NCBI GenBank assembly: GCA_026874595.1
Contig: CM049307.1
Span: 23,286,362-23,350,361, forward strand
Origin: Sipunculus nudus
Lineage: Eukaryota; Annelida; Sipuncula; Golfingiida; Sipunculidae
DNA: 64,000 nucleotides
Direction: 5' to 3'
Made by a program: the position numbers and the translations under genes. The notes under the pieces were generated by a model. It was given only the letters and a program-made list of their open reading frames with translations. It searched no databases and was not told the origin of the DNA. Positions 30,301-44,700 of the stretch are shown piece after piece; position 1 is the first letter of the stretch, and each line of letters opens with the position of its first letter.

Positions 30301-32733
30301 TATCCCAGTAGTGTTTCGTATAATGTTACTAATACTATGCTCAAAAATTGATCTTTTTGCTACACATTCACCTTTGCAACATAGAGATATACTTGAATAA
30401 ATTGTGTCATCTACGTTAAAGTATTATATTCAAATGGCATATTTATCATAAATTAAACATTTGATCAAATGTTTGTTAAGTAATGTGATATGCAGGCTGG
30501 TTGTCAATCAATCTGAATGTTTTGACAGGGTCGTCTTACATACAAGATCATTGGAGATGCCCCGGCACCTGAATATTTCAACATTGACCAGTACTCAGGT
30601 TCTATTGCCATCAGGCAAGACCTGATGAAGGATTACTCACCTTTCTATGTGGTCAGTAGAGGTCTTTATTGTGTATATGTTCTAAAACCATGAATTTTGC
30701 TAATTGTTATTGTAATTTATTGGACTCTCATGATTCAGATTATAATTTCATTGATGTCATATATAGATGGTTTAAAATTGACAAAAATTGTATATAAGCT
30801 GATTCATGGTTGGAGCATAAAATGCTATTCTTTAGCAATTTCATATCTTTTATAACAACATTGTTTGGCTGTTTTTTTTTAAGTCTCCTTTTATCATTTA
30901 AATGATGAAAATATTTTTTATAACTTATAGATATTTAATTATAAGGAACTGTTATGAAAGCATTGAAATATATACACCTACAGCTCTTCAAACTCTGGTC
31001 CTGACTTTATGTCTCCTATTTTTATTTCTGACATTTATAGAGTTTGGCTTGCTGTGATCTTTTCAGTATGTGTTATATTTCATTTCCAGCTGCGTGTGAG
31101 TGTGATGGATTCCCAAAAGCCTGAAAAGGTCACCACGACAACAGTCAGACTGCCAATACTGAGAAACGTGAATGCCCCACGTTTTGGTAGATCATCATAC
31201 ACAGATACAACCATTGAGAATGCTGAAGTGGGAACCAGTGTTCTGTCTGTGACTGCTACAGACAGAGACAATGTGAGTTCAGATGTTACTACCGTGTTGA
31301 CTACCAAGAACTGGTGTGTCTTTGAGAGTACAGGAAATACAGTCCTTATTCATGAATGGAGGGATTTAATTATCATTTCATAATTATAATACAGCCTTTC
31401 TGACTTATTTTCAATCTTCAAATTGTGCAAAACTGGAGAAAAGAGTTTTGCATGAAAATGTTTTTATTTTTTTGTTCATAATTTTAAATATCCCAGTTAT
31501 AATTGTTCTGTTTTTAAGAAGTTCCTGGAATACCTATAATGGTATATATGTATACCTGTTATGTAAAGGGTAATGTAGGGTAAAAGACTTCACTGTTATA
31601 AGAGCTGTCTAAAAAATTTATTATTACATTTAAATGCACTTTTCCACTGGAGTAAAGATGAGCCTTAGATTACCCATGGATAGTCATTAGTTATGGATTA
31701 AATTACTAGGTAGCATTTTGAATTTTTTATAAAAACTGTGGGGACCTCCGTTAGATGCTAGATGCTAAATAAAGTGTAACATATATTACCCTAGAATATT
31801 TTATTGAATAAGGTGATATAATCAAAGTAAATGATTTTTAACATCAACATCAATGTGTAAACAGTACCTTTAGGCTTAGTGTTAATTGGTTATATGTTTG
31901 TTTGTTAGCTGGACTTGTATTTATGTTTGATTGTTCTGTAGGATACCATCACATATGAGTTGGTCGGGGATCCCAGCAAGACTGTAGGTCTACAGTTCTT
32001 CTTCGTGACGCCAGACACCGGCAAGATCCACATCAAGCAGAATCTGAAGCTCGATCGAGGCAAAGCCACAAATTACAGGGTCAGTACTCATTATACACCA
32101 CTGTGATATATCCTCTAGATTCATCACAAATTACATACATATAATCTTATAGTGTTACTTGTGCTGGAGACTTTCTCACATACTTAAATCCTTTCTGTAA
32201 CTAAATTCATATTCTGTTTCTCACTCTTGTTATGTTGCTTGATATAAAAAAATCTAACATTTCATTTGAAAGTATCATACAGCTGTCTTTAATATAAAAT
32301 TATTTATAGATATTTTGTCCTGTCCACTTTAATATAATTTTCTCAGTGTACAAAATGTTCTATGGATGATCTGTGGAAATTTTTTTAAGAAGTAATAAAA
32401 TATACCACATCAACTCACTCAAAATATTGATGTAGTAATATTTATTACAATTAAACCTGTTTCATTTGCAGTTCAAAGTGAGAGCACGGGACAACCGCAG
32501 CCCTGAGCGGTCAGCAGAGGCAGAAATCAGTATCAAGGTGAACAGGAACACAAGACTACCGGAGTTCCAGGGCATGCCATACAAAGCACTGGTTGCTGAG
32601 ACTTCCAGGAAGGGCTCCTCTGTCATGGACGTTATCGCTAGAGATCTCGACAAACAGGTCAGAAAAAAAGCCTGAGCTGTTGTTTACTATATTGGGCTTT
32701 AATGGTGCTTTATCTAATGATGCAAAATATTTC

Positions 32734-32774
<41 letters not shown>

Positions 32775-35700
32775 CATTTTAGATTTAAAAATGTGATCCC
32801 TGGTTCATAGAAAAGAAAAAATCTGTAATGATACGCTATCTCCTAATACTGTATATACTGCAGTGTGCTTGTGAAGATAGAGTTACTTGTATTTTATATA
32901 TTTCGGCATAAAAAACTGCAATGTATGGAACGCTTGGTGTTCTGAAACATTTGCTGACATAAACATCACCTTTATCATTTCTATAAAGGGACACTTCTTT
33001 TTGTTTTTATTGTTTGAATTAGAGTAACTGTGTTTCACTTGTTATAATTTGACAACCATGACTTATTCCTTCCGTATACATTACAGGGGTCCATCAAGTA
33101 TGCTATCATTGGTGACTTCCCAGCACCATACTTCTTTGACATTAATGAGCGCACAGGACGTGTCACTGTGAAGAATAACCTTATGGAAGACAAGGGATAC
33201 GCTTACAAGGTAATGCTGAGTTTGAAATCAATCCCGCATATGTTTCTATCACTATAAATTAAAGTAACATATACGATACTTCTATAAAAAAAGTTCGTAT
33301 GTAATTTGGTTTTACTTTATTGCCAATGTAATTCTTTTAGTGAATATGGTAATACAGCATTCTTGTATTATGTCTAATGTATATTCTAATGTATATTTAG
33401 TTAATTTTGTCTTGTTTCATGTTAGTTAACCCATACTATTTAAATTATTAATTATTATTTTGTATTTCTTATGGCCACATTTTTAAAGTTAAAATAAACT
33501 GTGGATTTTGTTTGTATTTAAGTTAAACAGCTAGGGTGAAAGACTGTTGTTCTATATATTGTATTTAGATAATACAGAACTAACTGATTAATTACACAGT
33601 GTTGAGTGTGCACGTAACAAATTTTGATGCTTGATTGTTTTGTAGGTCCGTGTGAGCTCATACGATGACTCATACCCAGAGCAGTCCTCCACAGCTACTG
33701 TCGATGTCACAGTACAGAGGAACATTGGTCGTCCAAGGTGGACTCATGAGATACCAATCAGGGTCAAGATCAACGAGACCGCACCTCTTGGCTATGTTGT
33801 TACCAGCAGGCCTAATGCCACTGACCCTGAAGGGGTAAGGAACCTTTATGCATTACTGGTTGTCTATGTTTTAAACAACTTTCATATTTCCAAGCATTAT
33901 GATGATGCATATTAAAATGAATGAAAATCCAGATTGTTATTTTTTAATTAATAGCGTGGAAATGCAAGCTTTAGGGGTTTATACCCATCCTGTCAGTAAA
34001 GGGGTCAAACATATATTTATCTTGGCATAATTATTGTATGACATCATATTTTTTGTTTACCCATAAATATTCACAAGATTATTTTTTTTGCAATTAAGTG
34101 CAAAATATAATAAATTTTAAAAAAATGCAGTGACTATATTCACTTTTTTGGGTTTGCCAATGTACAGATAGAGCTTGTAATAGAAATAGTCTGAATATGC
34201 ATGTATTTATATATATTTTTGCTGGTATATAAATATATATTTGTCTTTTGTTAATTTCAGGATCTGATTACCTACACGGCTGTTGGTGAGCGTGACGCCC
34301 TGGAGTATTTCTATGTAGACCCAGACACTGGAACTGTCACTGTAAAGAAAATGTTGTACCCAACCACGTCAACCAAGGCACAGTACTCAGTAAGTTAAAC
34401 AGATTGTTCATATATATAGATCAGGCATTGCATTATAAATAAAAAGGTTATGTGAAATAAAAAAGTCTCAGGTTTCAACCAGCTAAAGGTATTTGGTGAC
34501 AATAAAGTCTCAGTAACTTTGGACTCAAACTTCTGGGTTATGTATATAAACAAACTGTAGTGTACACAGCATAATAAGGACATATCCCCAAATACATAAA
34601 AGTATCTTCATTAATTTTTAGCAAAAAGGGCTATCTTAAAGGTCTTAACCTTTTTCCAAAAATTGCATGCAAATTCAAGATTATTGTCCATATTTGAAGC
34701 ATTATTTTGAAGCCATAGATCCACTTTGAATATATTTAAATATTTAGCTGTAATTTATTAATAGCACATGCTAAAAAGATATACAGTGAAACCTCAAAAT
34801 TATGACCATGAACAGATAAAGTGATTGCAATTTTTAAGGTGATCATCTAAGCGAAGTCTGTTATAAAGAGCAAAAAGGCATTGGGGCTGTGAAAGAGTGG
34901 TAGTTATTTTCAGGTGGTCACTAAACTGAGGTGGTCGTTACACAAGGTTTGGCTTTACTGAATTTATATAATTAATTTGCTTTGCCTTGTACAGATCAGG
35001 ATAGAGGCCAGCGACAAGGGCTACCCAGTTGGTAAAACCACAATGACAGTCTATGTGGAGGTCCTCCGCAGTACCCGTGCCCCAAGGTTCGATGATCTGC
35101 CATACAACACTCAGCGAGTGAAGGAGACTGCTTCTGTTGGCAGCTCAGTTTTCCAAGTCAAGGCCCATGACCCTGACAAGAGGGTAAGTTTTTTTTGTAC
35201 TCGACTACAATGCATACCAATTTTCTCTCAAGAATTGTTAATGCTTTTGCTTAAATGTTTTTGTAAACAGCATACCTCTGGCTGTATAAAAAATACAAAT
35301 TTTCCTTCTTCATGAATAAAGAAATAATTAAATTTAAATTAGTGAGAAATAGTTGATATTTATATTTATAAAGTTGGTATATATGACTTGTTTTACAGAT
35401 ATACAGAGATACCAGCATGCATATTTAAAGATTTTATGTATTTGGTGGTCCAGTACCTCATATACATTTTATTATCTTACTTGTAGGAATCCCTGCAGTA
35501 TGAGATCATTGGGGATTACCCAGCCCAGAGTTTCTTTGCCATCAGGAAGAACTCAGGACTGATCACTATAAAGTCTTCTCTTAAAGAGGACAACTTGAAA
35601 TCCACTTCATACACTGTGAGTACCAGCACTGTATCAACAGATTATATAAGAGACTGTAAACATTTGTGTATAAGTCTATCTCACGTATAAGTCTGAAAGA

Positions 35701-38700
35701 ATATTGCAGGTGATAAATTTTAAAAATGTATATTATAACAGTTGAGAGGAGCATACTACTTTCTTTATTAGCACTGATGTATATTTTGAAATATTTAAAA
35801 ACATAATCTGTCTGTGTATATACTGTATCCTGTGTCATGCCTTTGGATTAGAGTTGCCTTCTGGAAAAAAATAGTGATCAAAGAAAAAACTTGAGAAACT
35901 AAATGCTAATCTTGCTGTCTATTATGGGTTTGCTGTTTTACTGAGTTTAGACCTGCAAGTGATGAGAACCATTGATTCAGCCAGCATTTATTTTCCATTT
36001 TAGCTCCGTGTGATTGTGTATGACGGAGCCTACATGGATCAAGTTACCACGGCAACAGTGCCAATCCAGGTGACAAGGAACTCCAACTCTCCAATCTTTG
36101 AGCAGTCAGAATACCGTACCTCCATCACTGAAAACCACCGCTTGGGATCAAGTGTGGTTCAGGCAAAGGCTAATGATCGTGATGAGGACATAATCACATA
36201 TGAGCTGGAGGGGTCAGATCGTGCCAAGCAAGTGTTCTATGTTAACCCAGATGATGGTCTTGTGTCTCTGAAGAAGCCGCTAGCAGAAACTGCTGACAGC
36301 AGCTTCAGGGTAAGATCCCTGCTGTGCATAAAATTTACATCATGATCCCTGCATTTTAATTTACACCATGATATATTATGCTGATAAATTTTACACAGTG
36401 ATCTCTTCAGTGTATAAAATTGACTCCCATGATAACATTCTGCAACATTATATCTACATTTAAAAAGCTTGATCATCACAATACTTTAAATTTGCATCAT
36501 AATCTCTACATATTTGCTGTTCATTGCATAAAATCTCCACCATAGACTTGCTACAGTATGTAACTTTGACAAAAATGCTGTGTAGAGTGAGTAAAATGTA
36601 CTCCCTGAAATTCATTTCTATCAATGTCAGACTTTTCATTTTTTAGACCTGCCATCATTATGATATATTTTAGAACTTACATGAGTAAATCATGTTGTGT
36701 CAGCTTTCACAAATCTTTGTGTTAAATAATATAAGATTTCTGCTGTGATTTAGAAATGAACTTTTCCTGTAATATCTATTATTGAAAAGACTGCTTTTGG
36801 TCAATAACACCCCAGGGGTAAAGTAGTATACACTAATAAGTAAATTATATCTTTACAGCTGACAATCACAGCATGCGATGACAACACCCCACAGAAATGT
36901 GACACTGCCATTGCTTATGTCATGGTCATCAGGAAGGAATTCCCTCCAGTCTTCATTGATACCCCATACCGAGTGTCCATCTCAGAGTTCCGTCCAGTTG
37001 GCAGCTCCATCTTCCAAGCCACAGTAGAGGATAAGGACCTGAAGGGCAAGATCGTGTATGGTACGCAGGGTATTGTCCCTGCTCCAACCTTCTTCAGCCT
37101 CAACAAGGACACAGGGGCCATCACAATCCAGAGAGACCTCAAGACTGATCGCAGAACATCATACACTGTATGTACATACGTGCAGGAGGGGATCTAGCAT
37201 TTGGGGATGGGAGGGGTTTACCTTATAAAATATGGGACAAAGTCCAAGAACTGGGGAGATTTTCTAGTAATTCTCCAAGTACTTGAAGGTGAGTTTTAAA
37301 CCACCTCCCCCCCCCCCCCCTTCTCTGGATCCTCCCCTGAAGTTTAGACATTTCATTATAGATGGCTTGGCTCATACAAGCTTTTTATCTTTGATATTGC
37401 GTTATTTTTTATGGATCTTATCCCCAGTACATAAACATTATCTAAATCATAAAATACTCTATAAAGGAACCAGAAAAAAAAGAATAGACCACCTGTTAGG
37501 AAGCAGACTACCTGTATTTTAATTAATCTTTTATTTTTATGATCAGTCTGTTTGCAGCTCTTTTTATCAAATCTTCATTGCAATTTTGAATAACTAATCA
37601 ATACAAGTATTCATGCTATTCATTTGCTTCAATTTTCAATATATAATTTATATATATATATATATACGTAAATGAATAAGTGAAAATAGGTATGACATAA
37701 TATTACAGTATCTAACCACTCCTCGATCCCGTCTTTTAAGCCAGGGCGGATTAGAGTACTTTGTTACCTGTGATGTAGATTTTATACAGATACATTTGAT
37801 TTGTCATAGTAGTTCTTAACATCAAATTCTAGAGCGTGTGATATGTTACTTTTACAGCTGCGTGTGACTGCAGTAGATAACGAGGAACCTAACCGTGTGG
37901 CGGTGGCCGATGTTATCATCACCGTGCAGCGTAACACCAACGCCCCGCGTTTTGACAGGACAGAGTACTCAGAAACCATCTCAGAGAAGGCTCTGCTCGG
38001 TGACTCTGTGGTCCAGATCAAAGCCTCAGATGAGGATAAGGTCAGTCCAGTCTGCATTGTGCACCTGCTAAGGTCATCACATTCTTTAAATACCTCAGCA
38101 TGATTCACATGCTTTCTTATTTAAAAAGCACAGTGAAGCCTATGTAATAAGACCACTCTTAGGACTGAACCAAAAGGGGTCTTATTATGGGCATGGCTAT
38201 TAGACAGGTGGGCTTTCAGACAGGTTCCACTGTATTTAAGCTGAATGTTTTAACACATGTTATACTAATAACCTAGATATTCTACTAACATATGAAATTC
38301 ATGGAATTAATTTGTAGGGTAAAATAAAAATAGTGTGAAAACGCTTATGTGTACCTGAAACAGTACAATATTATAGCAAATATCATACCAAGTACATCAC
38401 AAATGTTGGAACTGTGAATTTAAGACTAAAACTAGACTAGATGAACTTGATTTAATTATTAAATCCTGTTCTGAGCCTTTTTTATTCTCTTCTTTCTGAA
38501 GGATGTGATAAGGTATTCTATTGTTGGAGATGAGAAGGCAAAGGAGTACTTCTACATCAATCCATCTGACGGTACCATCTCTCTGAAGAAACTTCTCTCG
38601 GAAGATACAGATGAAATCTACACTGTAAGTGCACTAAATAATGTGATATTGTAATATCTAGGAGCATCTGATATGTCCAATATGTTAGGCAGTGACTTCA

Positions 38701-41700
38701 CTGTAACAGACTTTCCAATTGAGATGGCAACAAATATTAAATACATTGATTTATACAAATGTGACTTTCTTAAGTATCTTGAAAATAATGGTACATTTAA
38801 AAATTTGTGCTAATGGTAAACTATCCTACTATATAAAAAAAATTAATATATTCAGAACTTGAAATTAGAATAATGAAATTAGAGATGATTAATCACAAGT
38901 TCCACTTCTATACTTTTCTCTGTCATGGCTAGGAACTTCTGTCTAGCCCATTTACAATGAAAGGTAGGGAAAATACAGCTGAAACATAGTGTTTCCTTGA
39001 TGAAGAAGGTACTTTATGATGCATGAATGACCTGTTTTTCTCAGGTAAATTTAAATATAACCTTGTATCCCTATTTTAAGCTCTGTTATATCTGTTACAG
39101 ATCACAGTACAGGCATCAGATCAGGCCCTCCCTGACCCAAGGACCGCCACCATCCAGGTACTGATCAAGGTTCCACGGGACAGCAGACCACCACAGTTTG
39201 AAAAGACTCAGTACACGGTATCCATCAACGAAAGGCAGATGGTCAATTCTACCTTCTTCCAGCTGAGAGCAACTGATCCTAACTTACAGGTAGGCTGTTG
39301 TCTGACAATTCAGTTTGATTTTAATTCATATGGGGCTCAAACTTAAGCACACAAGTTTTTTGCAAGCTTATCTGTGTTTAGATTTGAATAAATGTATCAT
39401 ATTTTATCTATTGCTTCCTTTGCATTTCTAGTATTGTATGGATGCAGAAATTAGGCTACTATTGCCTTTTTTTGCACCAGTGGTAACAGTTCATTACTGA
39501 ATATATTTAATTACTTGATGTATTTTTGCTCCAATAAAAAAATATTTTTAATGAGATGCCCATGGTATTCGTACGTGTATTTTAGGGTCGTATTGTGTAT
39601 GTTGTGACTGGTGTGTATCCCGCTCCAAGCTTCTTCAAGATCGTCCCATCTGGCAGCTCTGGCCTCATGCAGCTGAAGAGAAGTCTGTCCAAGGACAGCC
39701 TGCAGCTCTCCACATACACTGTGAGTACAGACCCCAGGGTCCCTACCTCACAGTCCCTACCTCAAAGTCCCAACCTCATAGTCCCAACCTCAGTCCCTAC
39801 CTCACAGTCCCTACCTCAAAGTCCCAACCTCATAGTCCCAACCTCAGTCCCTATCTCACAGTCCCTACCTCAAAGTCCCAACCTCATAGTCCCAACCTCA
39901 GTCCCTACCTCACAGTCCCTACCTCAGTCCCTACCTCAAAGTCCCTACCTCAGTCCCTACCTCACAGTCCCTACCTCAAAGTCCCTACCTCATAGTCCCA
40001 ACCTCAGTCCCTACCTCACAGTCCCTACCTCAAAGTCCCAACCTCATAGTCCCAACCTCAGTCCCTATCTCACAGTCCCTACCTCAAAGTCCCAACCTCA
40101 TAGTCCCAACCTCAGTCCCTACCTCACAGTCCCTACCTCAGTCCCTACCTCATAGTCCCAACCTCAGTCCCTACCTCACAGTCCCTACCTCAAAGTCCCT
40201 ACCTCATAGTCCCAACCTCAGTCCCTACCTCACAGTCCCTACCTCATAGTTCCATAACCAGATGCAATGACAATTTTATTTCCTTCACTTCTTCCTTTCA
40301 GAAGCCTGTTAATTATTTTGGACTCTCCCTAAAATATTAAATGGACAGCTAAACCTTGTTAAACGAGTGGTACAAATAATTGCATTTGAAAACTTTGTTG
40401 TGAGACAAAATTAAATAGTAGTTAAAAATTGTAATTAAGAAGATAAATTTATTGTATCATAATGTTTAATACACTTTAATGTTTTATAAATATTTTTCAC
40501 CAAATCTGTGTATCTATACCAGATGGTGATAATAACAGAATTTTTCTTAGTGTTGCCAAAGACCATGTTGTGCCACACCTGTGTATGCTAACAAATCCCC
40601 TTTTGTTTTGCTCCAGGTGACTGTTGAAGCCTATGATAGTGCATCTGTTAACCAAAGGGCTATAACAACCATTTTAGTCCGTGTTACCAGAAATGAATTT
40701 GGACCCGAGTATGAACCATCTGCGACCTACCAGGCTTTCATCGTGGCCAGCCATGATGTAGGATACGAGGTTACCAGGGTTACAGCCAGAGACAAGTATT
40801 ATGAGGTGAGGAAACTTAGGTTACATAAAACAAATGGTTCATTGGAATTACTGCTCCTATATATAATCCATGCTATGTTCCATTGACCAGCTTTATATGG
40901 GCCATCTCTCTCTTCTGACAAGTGTAGCACATTGGAACTGTACAGTTTAAAAAAATGCATAATGTGTCACATGTCCAATTATTTTTTTTTTTAAAAGAGA
41001 AGTTATGGATGTAATAGTTGTACAAAATCCTGTCTTTTCACAGAGGGTAACTTTAGAAATGGTGATTTCCACCAGTGATGGAATTCCCAGTTTTATGTTA
41101 TTAAGAAAAGTTATTTTAGTAATAATTTCACAAAATCCTGTACTTTTACAAAGGGAAACATATGAAATGGTGAATGCCATGGATAATGGAATACCCAGTT
41201 TTATGTAAATTTAAGAAAATTTACATATGTACTAATACTAATAATTGTACAAAATTATGTATTTTCACAGAGGGTGACATATGAAATGGTGAATGCCACC
41301 GATGATGGAACTTCATACTTCCTTCTTGAGGAGAGAACTGGCATTATCCGTCTCAAGAGACCCCTCAGATATGCCAAAAATAAGTACACTGTAAGTAATG
41401 CTATCTTCATCTTCTGTTAACATAACCTCCATTTTACTGGATACCTGTGTCCATTCATAGGGCATATGGTATGATTTGCCATGTGAAGTGACATCTCTTT
41501 TCATTGTGTGTTAAAATTGGATTCCCACTCATTTTTGTTATTTATGAAATATATATGCAAAAATTATAGTAAAAATTCTGTCTTTTAAATACATTTAGTC
41601 ATTTTATTTTCATGTTATTATCATTATTATAAGAAGTACTAATTGTACTATTTTTTTTAGAGTATCATATTATTTTTATCATTTTAACTAATATTATCAT

Positions 41701-44700
41701 ACCATAAATATTTATATATATATAGAAACTCCATGATTATCAAAAAGATGTATTACTGCTCATATTAAGAATTAATAACTGAATTATTCATTTGTGAACT
41801 TTTTTATCAATAGCTACAGCTCTGTAATACAAACAGGGCACCAAGTTTACTTTGGTTTTCTTGCTGTAGCTTGTCATCCAAGCTTCTGACTCAAGGGGCA
41901 AAACAGCCAATGCCACTGTGGTGATCAACATCGCCAAAGACCAGCAGCCTCCAGAGTTTGTCGGAGCACCTTACAGTCCCGCGGCGGTGTCGGAGAATAT
42001 GGCCAACGGGACCGCTGTCTTCACGCTCAAGGCAAATGACCCAGATCTCAAGGTAGCTAATTCTTATACTTTGGTCCAGTAGCTTTTGTGCATTTATCAT
42101 GTGCTTTTATCATTATTATGTTATTTAAAGTGAAGCAGTTGATAGACAACGGACATATGGTAGATATTTAAGATGGAACAAATTCCAAATTTAAATGCTT
42201 TACTTCCTACCTAGACACCCATTTAAATGATGCTCTATGCAGGTCATAACCAGAGGTCTCTTGTAATAATGTTATTTTAGGCTTAAGCCTTGGAGCACAT
42301 CTCAATACTATGATCACAACAGTGACATCGTATTAGTTAACCATTTTGTCTCAAGCATAGAGACTAATCATCCAGAATATGACTTGCATCATTTTATTGT
42401 TACAGACCTTATATTTTATCACCTACAGAAATATACATAAAACCCAAATACTGTCACAAATAAGGTCTTCCAAAGCCAGCAAATCTTGTTCATTATTATC
42501 AGAGCCAAGCATTTAATGGATTACAGTTTGTATATTTCAGTGTTAATTATCTTATTGAGGGTACTATAAATGTTTGTTCATGTGTTTGTACAGGGTAAGA
42601 TCCAGTATGAGCTGATAGGCCTGTACCCAGCCAGCACATATTTCCATGTAGAGAAGAACTCCGGTATCATCAGAACCCTTGGCAAGCTGAAGGATGATCC
42701 TCTCAGGCTCTTTGCCTACACTGTGAGTTTAAATTGTGTTTAGATTATTTTTAGATTATGTTTGTTAAAGAGAAACTTTTAGTTACCTGGAAATAAAGTT
42801 ATGCTATCTAAAAGTGTGTAATTAAGTAAAGATTCACATTGAATTGAACCCCTTAGTTTGTAATGAAGTAATAGTTAAATGTATACATATCTGATACTTG
42901 TATTCAACAGACCAAATTAAGTGCTATGAACAGCAATATAATATACATGTTTGTAAGCTTCAAATATCATGTGAACTCAACAGTTAATTATGCCACAGGG
43001 GACATTTTATTTAGTTTCGAAATATTTTATAATATTTAACTTTTTCACAATTATCTGATCACTGCCTGCAGTATTTTAAGACCATGCATAATGTGTGGTT
43101 GACAATCAGTTCCAAGAGTCATGAGATTACTTGCTTTACAGCTTAGAGTGGTGGCTTATGACAGCGCCAACAGAAACCAGAAGGCAGAGACCGAGCTGAC
43201 TTTCCCTGTAAAGAGGAACGAGTACCGACCACAGTTCACTCTCCAGTCATACAGCAAACCAGTGGCAGAGAACTTCCCTCTTGGTGTCAGTCTCCTCACA
43301 GTCATAGCCAGAGACAGAGATGAGGTATATGTTGTGTCATATTTCATCAGTAAAATATATAGCAAACATGATAACAAAGATGATAAATATATAGCAAGTG
43401 TGTTAAATTTATTTTATCAGCATTGATGATCATTATCATTAAATATTAGAAAATATATGTGGCTTTCCATTTACAGTTTAATTTAAACTATCACCATGCT
43501 GTCAGACTGATATTGAACAATGTAAAAATTTTATTTGTTTACCACTGGTCCCATCATCAGACATCTTCTGACAGTCTCCTTGATATCATATTACTTTACA
43601 ATAAATTTGCAAATGTTAAGGTTTGCTTTGCCTCTGATATCAGTCTTAATGTTAAATTTGCTTGAAAATAAACATACAGTAGGTTATATGTTTTTAAGCT
43701 TCAAGTCAACAAGATAGATATTAAGAACATAACCAGAATGGAGATATGATGTACATGTATTGCTTATATAGCTTGTACTAGAGAGAATAACAAAGCCTTA
43801 ATAGCATCAAAAGTACTGACATGGTTTAGTTATGGTATAATAAAATATATAAGCAGAAAAATGTGATAAAGCTTAAGGTTAGAACTGTATGATTGGCATA
43901 CCTTAATAAGAGACAGCTGCTGAAATTACTGAAATAGAGTAACTTACTTCTTCTTACTGTGTGTTTGTAGAATGATGAGATCAAGTATGAGATTGATCAG
44001 GACAGAGCTGGATTGGTCGCTGAAGAGTTCTTCTGGCTCAACCCAGAGACTGGTGTCATCATGGTCAAGAAGTCTCTCCTTGAGGCCTCTGCCCCAAGAT
44101 TCAAGGTAATTGTAACAGCAGAGTGCTGGGGATAGGCAAGTAGTGGTTAAAGTGTTGGACTTTGGGACTTTACTAAAATACATGAACTGTATGTATATAA
44201 CCATTAACCCTTCACTGTTTACAAACTCACGTTCGAAGGCACGCTCAGAATGGGCACTTAGAATGCCATCATATGGCTAGATTCTTCAGGTCAAACATGT
44301 TACATATTTATTTTATGTTTCAAAGATCCCCAATAACCTTATGCAAACCCTCATATTAAAAACTGCTGAAAATTACATAAAGGTACAACAATAGCTGAAA
44401 AAGATATTACCTGTAACATAAATATAGTGTCTGACTTTGTTGGAAATCCAAATTTATTTAAACAGGTAAGGGTTCAGATATGATCTTGAAATGAGGCTAA
44501 TTTTGTGAAACTAGTCTCTCTTCCTTCTCTTCATATTGTGAAAAAAAATGAAAGCTTAATTCACCATATAAATTTCGGACAAGTGCAGATTCCATATGAT
44601 TTAAGGTTATACAGATGAGAAATTATAAGATATAATCATTGGATATAGGTTGCACATATGATAGGTTAAATTGGTAGTTAATGCTTCTTTTTTTGCATTA

